A DNA stretch of 13,263 nucleotides, from NCBI GenBank assembly GCA_044448905.1, contig JBIOHJ010000094.1, positions 1 to 13,263 on the forward strand, read 5' to 3'. The notes below the pieces were generated by a model, which saw only the letters and a program-made list of their open reading frames with translations, was not told the DNA's origin and ran no database searches. Both the position numbers and the translations under genes were made by a program. This document shows, piece after piece, positions 1 through 8,300 of the stretch (the stretch's first letter is position 1; each line of letters begins with the position of its first letter). Source of the stretch: JBIOHJ01 sp044448905 (GTDB lineage: Bacteria > Bacteroidota > Bacteroidia > AKYH767-A > OLB10).

Positions 1-1104
1 AATAATAACTATGTACAAAACATGCAGCACTTCCGCTAATGGAAAAAATAATAATAATTTTCTTTGTCCGAAAAATTGGGAAAGCCTTGATAAAAAAACA
101 AAATCAACAAGCGTTTTAGATAAAATCACCGGCAGTAAAATATCAGCATAAACACCCTTTATAAAAAACATAATAACCAATCCTGCAATGCAAATATTAA
201 ATACAAATAAAAAAACACCAATCCATTTTACATAATTGCGAGTATATTGTTTTACTTTCGAAGCCCATCGTTTACGCTGATTTAAAAATTCTTTTAATGA
301 CGGTTGAGATTGCGTGGTTACGATTGCTTCTTTCGATTTTAAAAAAGAAATTTTGTCTGGATATTTTTGATGAATGGCGAACATCAGAAAGGTATCATCC
401 CCGGATGCAGTTTCGTTTTTAGTATTTGTGGCTACTTCTAAAAATATTTCTTTTTTAAAAGCAAGGTTTGCTGCATTGCACATCAAAGGATAACCTGCCC
501 GGACTGCAGCAGCACCTGTTCCAATGAGGCTCATAAATTCAAGCGCCTGTATCGCTGACCAAATTTTCAGAATATTACCGGTATGTTCAAATTTTACAGG
601 ACCAGAAATTAAATACGACCCATTTTGTTCATACCAGTCTGCAAACGTTTTCAACCAATTTTGTTTCATTGTACAGTCAGCATCCGTAGTCAGTATTAAA
701 TCGCCCTTGGCTTGATTAACTGCCAATGCAACTGCTTCCTTCTTACCCCCGGTTGCATCAGGCATCCCGGCAAGATTCAATAAACTTATTTTAACATTTT
801 TTTGTTGCGCTATAAAGTCGCTTACAACCAGGCTTGTATTATCTTTAGAAAAATCATTTACTATTATTATTTCAAATAAATGAGAAAGGTAATTCTGATT
901 AACAAGCTTCTCGAGGCATTGTCCAATATTTTTTTCTTCGTTCCTCGCTGCAATGATTACTGAAACAAAAGTCTTATTCTCACCAGTTGCTGGTAAAAAT
1001 TCCGGAATTCTTTCCCACGCTATCCAATAAACCAGAACCAAAATAAAATAAACTAATGCACAGGCTTCAATAAATAATTTTGCAACAAGAAATAAAAAGT
1101 CCAT
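1..1104 (-). CDS. Membrane-anchored family 2 glycosyltransferase, 3' end cut by window edge
   Basis: The minus strand is open from an ATG at 1104 to the window edge (368 codons seen, no stop), so the C-terminus is missing. It probably transfers a sugar from an activated donor to a lipid or polysaccharide acceptor on the cytoplasmic face of the inner membrane. Visible order: N-terminal membrane segment (about residues 5-28); GT-A fold start VSVIIAARNEE (47-57); IIIVNDFSKD (79-88), where N83-D84 replaces the usual DD; donor/metal motif DAD (141-143); acceptor/base motif SGDD (234-237); QRKRW (276-280), the Q-x-x-RW signature of processive-like GT2 enzymes; then two or three membrane segments from about residue 290. 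The family is usually about 370-400 residues, so little is missing. The ATG overlaps the stop of the upstream gene by one base (TAATG), implying translational coupling. Family call is firm; donor and acceptor are unknown. Confidence 0.9.
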   Translation of the reverse strand, partial: MDFLFLVAKLFIEACALVYFILVLVYWIAWERIPEFLPATGENKTFVSVIIAARNEEKNIGQCLEKLVNQNYLSHLFEIIIVNDFSKDNTSLVVSDFIAQQKNVKISLLNLAGMPDATGGKKEAVALAVNQAKGDLILTTDADCTMKQNWLKTFADWYEQNGSYLISGPVKFEHTGNILKIWSAIQALEFMSLIGTGAAAVRAGYPLMCNAANLAFKKEIFLEVATNTKNETASGDDTFLMFAIHQKYPDKISFLKSKEAIVTTQSQPSLKEFLNQRKRWASKVKQYTRNYVKWIGVFLFVFNICIAGLVIMFFIKGVYADILLPVILSKTLVDFVFLSRLSQFFGQRKLLLFFPLAEVLHVLYIVII

Positions 1105-2114
1105 TATCCTTTCGGCTTTTTAAGGCGAACATAAAACAAAGTAAATGCACCGACAACTGCCGGAATTACCAGATTAATAAACCAAAGGGAAAAAGTAGCG
1201 GCAACAATACCCGTGCTGTTTGACGAAAAGGGCTGTATAAAATACAATGCAATTGAACCACGTACCGATAGCTCAGCAAGTGCAAATGTGGGAACAATTG
1301 CCATCACGAGAAAAATCAAAAATATCAAACGGTAGGCAGTCATTATTTCGATATCTACTTTCAATAAGCTCAGCAATAACACAAATTGCGAAGTAAAAAC
1401 AAAGTATCGCGCCATGGAAAGAAAAGTTATTTTACGAAGCTCTCCTGAATGATAAAATGTAAACACCCTTGCATACTCATCAATCTTCCGGAATATTTTA
1501 AACCGGTGAAAAAAATCATAAAAGTGTGCTACGTTAAAATATAAAACTACAATAGCCGCGAGCGCAACTATAGATAAACCGCATATCGTATAATAAGCAA
1601 AATGCATTTCAGAAAACGAATCTTTTAAGTTAACCAGTAGTGCAAGCACACCCGCAATAACTGTAACGAGCAGTTGATTCATGCTGCCTACAACAGTAGC
1701 AATTGCCGCTTTGATTCGCCCCTCCTTATCAATGTGTACTATTCTGCCAGCAAACTCCCCTACCCTATTAGGAGTGAAAAAGCTCACTGTTATTCCGGAA
1801 AAAATTGCGCGGATGGATAAGGCCAGTTTTACTTTTTGAATTTTTTCCATCAGCACCTGCCATTTAATTGCTTCAAGCAGCCAGTTAAAAAGCATCATTG
1901 CCGTTAATATAGTTATTATCATCCACGTATGCCTTTCCTCAAGCAGCATACGGTACTCAGTCATGGTCGTTTTAAAATTATCTTTCACAATAACCTGCCT
2001 GTAAATAACCCACAGCGAAATGCAGACAATTATGATTTTAAAAACCAGGATGTAACTATTTCTACGGCCTATTTGTGTTTGAAGCAAAACAATTACTTTT
2101 AAATTCTGAAACAA
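1104..2114 (-). CDS. Polytopic membrane protein, PF03706 (lysylphosphatidylglycerol synthase TM / flippase-like) family
   Basis: This 336-residue protein has about seven or eight hydrophobic segments (roughly 22-43, 65-86, 100-115, 139-161, 173-194, 233-253, 261-281, 304-328). It carries the family-type stretch FFTPNRVGEFAGR (112-124) and a late ALAELSVRGS (278-287). The family includes the flippase half of MprF and proteins often encoded beside glycosyltransferases. There is no soluble aminoacyl-transferase domain, so it is not full-length MprF. It overlaps the downstream glycosyltransferase gene by one base, so the two probably act on the same lipid-linked substrate (inference). No ATG lies in frame before the first membrane segment: an in-frame stop is at 2148-2150. 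The start is therefore TTG at 2114 or TTG at 2087. No convincing Shine-Dalgarno precedes either. The next ATG (codon 51) would remove the first membrane segment. Family confidence is high, exact start moderate. Confidence 0.82.
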   Translation of the reverse strand: MFQNLKVIVLLQTQIGRRNSYILVFKIIIVCISLWVIYRQVIVKDNFKTTMTEYRMLLEERHTWMIITILTAMMLFNWLLEAIKWQVLMEKIQKVKLALSIRAIFSGITVSFFTPNRVGEFAGRIVHIDKEGRIKAAIATVVGSMNQLLVTVIAGVLALLVNLKDSFSEMHFAYYTICGLSIVALAAIVVLYFNVAHFYDFFHRFKIFRKIDEYARVFTFYHSGELRKITFLSMARYFVFTSQFVLLLSLLKVDIEIMTAYRLIFLIFLVMAIVPTFALAELSVRGSIALYFIQPFSSNSTGIVAATFSLWFINLVIPAVVGAFTLFYVRLKKPKG

Positions 2115-2239
2115 TGATAAATAAATTTTAAGACATGAAATTACATTTCAATTATAAATTAAGAACAACCGGATGTTATCTGTAAATTGTATTGTTTTGC
2201 ATGAAACATTTTTTGCTTTGATTATAGTAAACCAACAAA
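2115..2239. promoter_or_regulatory. Divergent intergenic region between the PF03706 gene and ruvC
   Basis: These 125 AT-rich bases must carry both divergent promoters. No exact TAnnTTTG box is present on either strand. The best minus-strand candidate is TATAATTG (2149-2156, one mismatch) without a -33 partner. No strong hairpin or operator-like palindrome is visible. Position, rather than a motif, supports the regulatory call. Confidence 0.4.
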
Positions 2240-2794
2240 TTGGAAAACGATAAGATAATTCTTGGTATTGATCCCGGTACAGTAGTAATGGGTTATGGCA
2301 TCCTATCTGCACAGCAAAACAATTTAAAATTAATTGCAGCGGGTGTTATTCAACTTGATAAACTTGATGGTCATGCATTAAAGCTTAAGAAAATTTTTGA
2401 AAAGACGATTCACCTGATTGATGAATACCATCCCGATGAACTTTCCATTGAAGCACCATTTTTCGGAAAGAATGTGCAAAGCATGTTAAAGCTCGGGCGT
2501 GCACAGGGAGTGGCAATTGCGGCAGCGTTGACACGTACTATTCCAATTTTTGAATACTCGCCAAAAAAAATAAAGCAATCAATAACCGGCAATGGTAACG
2601 CTTCGAAGGAGCAGGTTGCGGCTATGCTGCAACGTTTGCTCGCTTTTGAAAACATGCCGAAATACCTGGATGCTACCGATGGGCTTGCTGCCGCGGTTTG
2701 TCATCATTTTCAGAACAGCCCTCAAAATAACGAGGGAAATAAATTAAAAAACTGGAAAGCTTTTCTGAATGAGAACCCTGGCAGGATTGTTTAA
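2240..2794 (+). CDS. ruvC: Crossover junction endodeoxyribonuclease RuvC
   Basis: RuvC is the Mg2+-dependent resolvase that cuts Holliday junctions symmetrically during recombination and replication-fork repair, working with RuvAB. The 184-residue product has the four acidic catalytic positions of the family in the right places: D11 in GIDPGT, E71 in SIEAPFFGKN, and D144 and D147 in LDATDGLA. These match Asp7, Glu66, Asp138 and Asp141 of the E. coli enzyme. It is slightly longer than the 173-residue E. coli protein because of a C-terminal tail ending NPGRIV. The start is TTG at 2240: an in-frame TAA lies at 2228-2230, and the first ATG (codon 18) falls after catalytic D11, so an ATG start would give a dead enzyme. 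ruvA and ruvB are not in the window. Its 3' end faces the helicase gene across a 26-bp gap. Confidence 0.97.
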   Translation: MENDKIILGIDPGTVVMGYGILSAQQNNLKLIAAGVIQLDKLDGHALKLKKIFEKTIHLIDEYHPDELSIEAPFFGKNVQSMLKLGRAQGVAIAAALTRTIPIFEYSPKKIKQSITGNGNASKEQVAAMLQRLLAFENMPKYLDATDGLAAAVCHHFQNSPQNNEGNKLKNWKAFLNENPGRIV

Positions 2795-2820
2795 ATACAT
2801 TTAAAAAATGGTTTTGGTTT

Positions 2821-5280
2821 TTACTTTTCTGTCAGCTGGCTTTCTCTATTTTTTGCAACCAATCGAATATCAGCATAACTAATTTGCGCACCCAATTTTA
2901 TCTTAGCTTCCGAAAACGAAGCCGATGGATTTTTCTCGAGATAATCAGAAATAATTTGAAATTTTTCTTTTGAAATCAAACGAAATATATCCAGCTTGCC
3001 CTTGCTGACAAAATAAGCAAGATGGCCTTCTATAGTCCCCGTTGTGAGTCCTCTTTCCTTTGCAATTTGTGATACAGTCCACCCATTATTAAAAAGCTGG
3101 AATGAAGTAAGTTTTGTATCTGCTGCGCTTTCTTTTTTTTCAGCTTTCATTTTCGAAGCTTTAACAGGCTGCCTCGAAATATTATTTTTTTCACAATAGC
3201 TGTTTATGATATCCAAAATTTCATTTCCAAATTGCTCGATTTTAGCTTTGCCTATTCCCTTTACCCTCGCAAGCTCTGCATCATTCGAAGGCATCAGCTC
3301 AGAAAGCTCTTTCAATACCTTTCGCTGAAGGATCATGTAAGTATCTGCTCCAAGTTCTTCCGATTTTTCATCACGCCATGCTCTCAGTAAATCATACAAC
3401 GCATTTCCGGAAACAGGTACCGTTCTTTCATTTTTATTTTTCGAAGCTTGTTTTATCTCCCTGTCAAAATCAATTTCGGAATTTGCTTTTGCCTGTAAAT
3501 AAGCAATGGAAAGAAAACCGGTTTGAGAAGTAGTAAAGCAATTTTTCTTCCGAAAAATGCTGAACTTTAAATTCTCCATTGCTTCATTTATTATTTTCAG
3601 CACTGCCTTGTTATCGCTCTCAACCAATATTCTTTTAACAGCTTCAAATAACGATTCTGATTTTTCTCCGAAATAGTGAGATGCTTTTTGAACACGCTTT
3701 TGTAGGGCAGGGTTCTCTTCCGGAAGGTTTTCGTCTTGAATAAGATGGTGGAGCTCCCGTTTGAATTTCTCATTCACATCAAACATTTCCCGCTCAAACA
3801 ATACTATTTGCTTTTGCAAATCATCCAGTATTTTAATTTCTATGGAAGCTTTGTTCTCTTCCATTTCTTTTTTACACCTGTAAAATAATTTTCTGATAAT
3901 TGAGAAATCAAACAATTCCTGCAGCAGTGAAGATTGAAAATTCCGTTTCTCCTCAAGTAAATATTCTGCCCCGGGCTGATTGCTTTTAATCTCTCTCGTA
4001 TAATCAGCAATGGCGTGATCGGTTTTAATGCTTGAAGCAGAAATTTGCGAACGCAGCACCATGCCTTCAAAGTTGCGGCAGCGGCTCAGTGCAACATACA
4101 CCTGCCCATGTGCAAACGAAGCGTTCGCATCAATAATGGCTTTATCAAATGTAAGCCCCTGGCTTTTGTGAATGGTTATTGCCCATGCAAGCTTGAGCGG
4201 GTATTGAATAAAGCTTCCTATTTCATCTTCGATTACTTTTTTGTTTTCATCAAGCGAGTAACGCACATTTTTCCATTCCATTTTATTCACAGCAATCTCG
4301 GGCTCATTACCCGGGCATTTTACATAAATTACATCTCCTTTCATTCGCGTAATCTTCCCGATCTTCCCGTTGTAAAACAATTTCTCTTTCGAAATATCAT
4401 TCTTAACAAACATAACCTGTGCATGTTCTTTGAGCTGCAATTCAAATTCAGTCGGATAGCTGAACTCCGGAAAATCGCCTTTTATTGAGGCAGTAAAAAC
4501 ATGCAGCTTACTTTTCAACTTATCCAGCTTGCTTTGATTTATTTGCTGTGCGGTTGCATTGTGAGTGGTAAGCGTAATATACGATTCCTCTTCGGCAGGA
4601 ATAAATCCCGGAAGATAGCGTTCGTTCAATTCAACCATTGAATGATGGTCGAGATTGTTTTCGCGCACCTTGTTAAGCAGACTGATAAAATATTCATCCG
4701 ACTGGCGGAAAATTTCTTTCAGCTCGATGATAACCGGCTTGCTTTGCTGCAATGCCTTGCTTCCGAAAAAATATCCCGTATCGTAATGATTTTTCAGGAT
4801 GTTCCATTCATCTTCTTTAATTATAGGAGCGAGCTGATGCAAATCGCCAATCATGAGCAATTGCAATCCCCCAAAGGGAAGCATGCGGTTGCGGTAACGC
4901 TTCAGCACATCGTCAATTCCGTCCAGGATATCAGACCGCACCATGCTAACTTCATCAATCACCAATAAATCCAAACTGCGGATGAGCTTTATTTTTTCCT
5001 TGCTGAATTTTTTATTGAAACCCGCTGAATGCTGGTTGTTACTTTCACCGGGAATATAGGGACCAAAAGGCAACTGGAAAAAAGAGTGAATAGTAACACC
5101 GCCTGCATTGATTGCCGCCACTCCTGTGGGCGCTACAACTGCCATGCGCTTGGGCGAGCTTTTGCGCAGGTTGTGCAGAAAAGTTGTTTTGCCTGTTCCG
5201 GCTTTGCCGGTAAGGAAAACATTTTTTGAAGTGTACTGCACAAATTCAAAAGCAAGCTGAAGTTGCGGGTTCGTTTGCAT
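2821..5280 (-). CDS. Pif1/RecD-like SF1 helicase with C-terminal HRDC and helix-turn-helix domains
   Basis: Probable ATP-dependent DNA helicase of superfamily 1, 819 residues from ATG at 5280. Motifs in order: Walker A GKAGTGKTT (25-33); APTGVAAINAGG (50-61); Walker B LLVIDEVSM (105-113); motif III MIGDLHQLAP (143-152); FRQ (191-193); motif V ITIHKSQGLTFD (368-379); motif VI VYVALSRCR (394-402). A charged, helical middle (about 430-620) leads to an HRDC domain (about 626-700, with ARVKGIGKAKIEQFG), a nucleic-acid-binding module typical of RecQ. It ends in a winged-helix/HTH domain (about 724-812, WTVSQIAKERGLTTGTIEGHL), as in many Bacteroidota RecQ proteins. A GTG three codons upstream (5289) is in frame, but a TAGGTTTG promoter box covers it, so I prefer the ATG. 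It is convergent with ruvC, hence not co-transcribed. Likely role is unwinding during DNA repair or replication (family inference); the substrate is unknown. Confidence 0.9.
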   Translation of the reverse strand: MQTNPQLQLAFEFVQYTSKNVFLTGKAGTGKTTFLHNLRKSSPKRMAVVAPTGVAAINAGGVTIHSFFQLPFGPYIPGESNNQHSAGFNKKFSKEKIKLIRSLDLLVIDEVSMVRSDILDGIDDVLKRYRNRMLPFGGLQLLMIGDLHQLAPIIKEDEWNILKNHYDTGYFFGSKALQQSKPVIIELKEIFRQSDEYFISLLNKVRENNLDHHSMVELNERYLPGFIPAEEESYITLTTHNATAQQINQSKLDKLKSKLHVFTASIKGDFPEFSYPTEFELQLKEHAQVMFVKNDISKEKLFYNGKIGKITRMKGDVIYVKCPGNEPEIAVNKMEWKNVRYSLDENKKVIEDEIGSFIQYPLKLAWAITIHKSQGLTFDKAIIDANASFAHGQVYVALSRCRNFEGMVLRSQISASSIKTDHAIADYTREIKSNQPGAEYLLEEKRNFQSSLLQELFDFSIIRKLFYRCKKEMEENKASIEIKILDDLQKQIVLFEREMFDVNEKFKRELHHLIQDENLPEENPALQKRVQKASHYFGEKSESLFEAVKRILVESDNKAVLKIINEAMENLKFSIFRKKNCFTTSQTGFLSIAYLQAKANSEIDFDREIKQASKNKNERTVPVSGNALYDLLRAWRDEKSEELGADTYMILQRKVLKELSELMPSNDAELARVKGIGKAKIEQFGNEILDIINSYCEKNNISRQPVKASKMKAEKKESAADTKLTSFQLFNNGWTVSQIAKERGLTTGTIEGHLAYFVSKGKLDIFRLISKEKFQIISDYLEKNPSASFSEAKIKLGAQISYADIRLVAKNRESQLTEK

Positions 5281-5288
5281 GATTCTCA

Positions 5289-5296
5289 CAAACCTA
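5289..5296 (-). promoter_or_regulatory. Candidate -7 promoter box (TAGGTTTG) for the helicase gene
   Basis: On the minus strand this is an exact match to the Bacteroidota -7 consensus TAnnTTTG, nine bases upstream of the helicase ATG at 5280. I see no TTG at the usual -33 distance. If used, the leader would be only a few bases long and the GTG at 5289 would not be transcribed, which supports the ATG start. One 8-bp match alone is weak evidence. Confidence 0.3.
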
Positions 5297-5348
5297 CATT
5301 TTTTTCAAATACTGTTTCTGAAAATTTAGAACCCTTTCCAATTTAAAA

Positions 5349-5380
5349 CAAAAAAAACGCTCCGTATAATACGGAACGTT
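5349..5380 (-). terminator. Rho-independent terminator of the S8 protease gene
   Basis: Read on the minus strand, the two 10-base arms AACGTTCCGT and ACGGAGCGTT pair fully with one G-T wobble, around a 5-base loop (ATTAT). A run of T residues follows immediately (plus-strand A run at about 5349-5357). It begins about 20 bases after the protease stop codon at 5400-5402. This should stop transcription before the helicase gene, which is on the same strand. The opposite flank lacks a comparable T run, so it is probably one-directional. Confidence 0.85.
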
Positions 5381-5399
5381 TCCTTTGAGAAAAATACTA

Positions 5400-8300
5400 T
5401 CAGAGTATCACCAGCTTTGTGCGGTAAACGCCTTCGCTGCTTTTAACACTCATCCAGTAAACTCCCCTGCTGTAATTTCTCAAATCGAGCCTTGCGCTGT
5501 AATTTCCGGAAATCTCAATTTCATTACTGCTGATCAGCTTGCCGCTTACATCATGCAATGTAATTTCAAACAAATCTGCTTTGGAAGACTTGACAACAAG
5601 ATTGAAAATTCCTGTAGAAGGATTCGGAAACACAAAAACTGAGTTGTTTAGCGAGGTTTCATTTATTCCGGTCGTGATATCAACATTAATGTCATCGAGT
5701 GCAAGATCGCTGGCAAAATCGTTACCTGTAATACCTCTGAAACGTACATTAATAATGTTTCCAAGATATGGAGTAAGGTCAATAACTCCCTGCAGCCACT
5801 GGTTACCCTGGTCACCGGTAATGGCAGTAATCACATCTGATGTCCATACACCGCTGCTGTAAACATCGGCATGTAGCTCGCCCATATTTGCGCCATACAT
5901 GTGATACCAGAATGTCATTTGCGCAGAATTTGCACCGGTCAGGTCAATACATGGCGACAATAAATTAGCCTGCTTAAAGAAGCAACCGTTTGATGCTTCA
6001 AGATAAACATAGTTTCCGGTAGCCGACCCGGTAGTATGATCCAAATCGGGACCGGTATTAGCTGATGGAGTGCCTCCTTCATTTGTGCGGAAATCAATGT
6101 CATCAGTTACCAGGTTGGTTTCATTAATCCATCCATTACTGAGCGGGCAAAGAGTAGCTTCGCAATCGAAATTGGTGCTGCACAAGACAAAGCTCTCCAT
6201 AGGCTCAACTACCGAAGTAGAAACGAGGACACCGCTTATCACTGTAATGTTAGCAGAGGATGTATCATTATAAATATTTCCATCACCTGCTAGTTCGGAC
6301 CACGCTTCCAGCAAATAATTTCCGGCTACCGATAAGTTTATAGTAGGAACAAAATTAAAAACAGCTGTTGCGGAAGGAGCAATGGTTCCTGTATATACAT
6401 CACTTATGATTGCACCGCCATTCACACGGTAATGAACGGGAATATTAGAGATGGCATTCAGCCCTGTATTTCCGATAGTAATGGAAACGGCAACATTGGA
6501 GTTATTCTGGCAATCCAGCAGAGTTCCTGAACCCGGGCTGTTTATATTATTAACTGTGGCATCAAGCGCAATAGGACACGAAAAAACCCCGGGAGTTTTA
6601 TAAATTGAAATGCACCTGCGCCCTTTGCTTCCATTGGCAAATATTGCACGACATCCAAACCAATGTTCAAGGGTACCGTTTACGGGAGTATATACAAAAT
6701 CGGTAGTTGCAGAAGTGCCAACCGAATCCATATACATAGCGCCCAATACACTGATTTCATACCAAGCTGCGCCTGCAACTGCATCCCACGATAAATGTAT
6801 CGAGTCGGGGCAAGCCCAATCAACATTTAAGTTAGCAGGAGTTCCGATAATAGAAAACTTTTCAAGGCTTGTTCCGCAAACTGCACCGCGGCAAACGCGG
6901 ATACCTGCTTCACCGGTTAAATTATTCGGAACATTCCAGGTGTACTGAAGCGCGTTTTGATTAACGTTAGTGGCAATCGAAGTCCATGTCAGCCCGTTAT
7001 CAACTGAATAGTCAATGTTGAACGCGCCAAGCCCCTTAACGGCATCCCAGCGAAGCACTTCCTGTTCAAAGGGAACAAAACCTTCCCCTCCTATCGGATA
7101 GGTCACATTAATGACATCAGTACGGAATTCATAAACGAGATAATATTCCTGCGGTCCAAGTGGAACGGCAAATCCGTTTACCGAAACCGTATAGGAACCG
7201 GCAGCCGGGTTAGCGATAGTAACCTGTTCAATATTGTTCAGGTGATCGGTATTGCGGGTAGCCGGAGCTGTTAAATTGGCTACAACAGGAGTTGGATCAA
7301 GTATCCACGGTTCCCATATTGTTGATGAAGGATCGGTAACCACCATATCAAGGTCGTTTATCAAAGCTGTTGCTGAAGCGGGATTTCCGCCCTGGTCGTG
7401 CCAGTAAACCATTACACGCATCTCAAGCACATTTGCCGGAACTGTAATGGTATGTGTATTGGTTGCACCTTGTGCTACGGTCGCATTAAAGTACCGGTTA
7501 TCTTCCAAAGTCTGCACAGCACGAAGCGCATTTACCCGTCCATAGCCGTATGTATAATCGGGACCCGGATTGCCAATGTCTTCAGCACCGTTCAAAAGGC
7601 AGGCTTTTATTAAAGCTGTTGGCGCGTCCGTTGCAGTATTGAGTTCTTTATATGCCTGGATTAACTGGGTGCATATACCCGCAATACCCGGGCATGCAGC
7701 CGAGGTTCCGCCACCAACCTGGTAAGTATTCCCCTCATCCGTTGACATCTGGTCTCTGCCGTTTGAAGAAATTTCAGGTTTAATGCGGCCATCCGAAGCT
7801 GGTCCGCGGCTGCTCGAGGGATCGAGCACTTCCGATGCATCAAGATTTGCGCAGGCAATTACATTTTTTCCCTGCTTGTATCCTCCTGTTATAACTCCCC
7901 ATCCGGCACCTGCTCCGTAATTACAATTTCCTCCCTGGTTATTGCCGGCAGAAAAAACAAATTCAAGCTGTGGATTGTCGTGCAAAGTCTGGTCACCGAA
8001 TTGTGTATCGGTTGTGTATTCATTACAGCCTTGTGAATAGCTGGTGGAAGAAACTACCGTTCCATAATTGGTATTGTTTGCAACTGCATCAATAATTTGC
8101 GGGTACGGACCAATATCGAACACATGCAGTTGAACGCCATTTGCCATTCCGCGAATTACCGGATCAAGATTGCCTGCCCCGGCAAGAATACCGCTGGTCA
8201 TATCGCCATGAAATCCACCCGGAATTGTCAGGTGATTTGTTAGCCTGCCGGTGAAATCAATATGCGGACCAACAATACCGTCATCTGCCAACGCTGCTGC

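Noticed and set aside
1104..2114. Full MprF (lysylphosphatidylglycerol synthase)
   Set aside because: Only the membrane part is present; the C-terminal aminoacyl-transferase domain of MprF is absent, so an enzyme name would be wrong.
2795..2820. Possible bidirectional terminator between ruvC and the helicase gene
   Set aside because: The 26-bp gap has A and T runs but no complementary arms that form a convincing hairpin.
4045..4488. 147-codon plus-strand open frame inside the helicase gene
   Set aside because: It lies entirely antisense to helicase motifs V and VI and nearby coding sequence, and its translation has no family resemblance.
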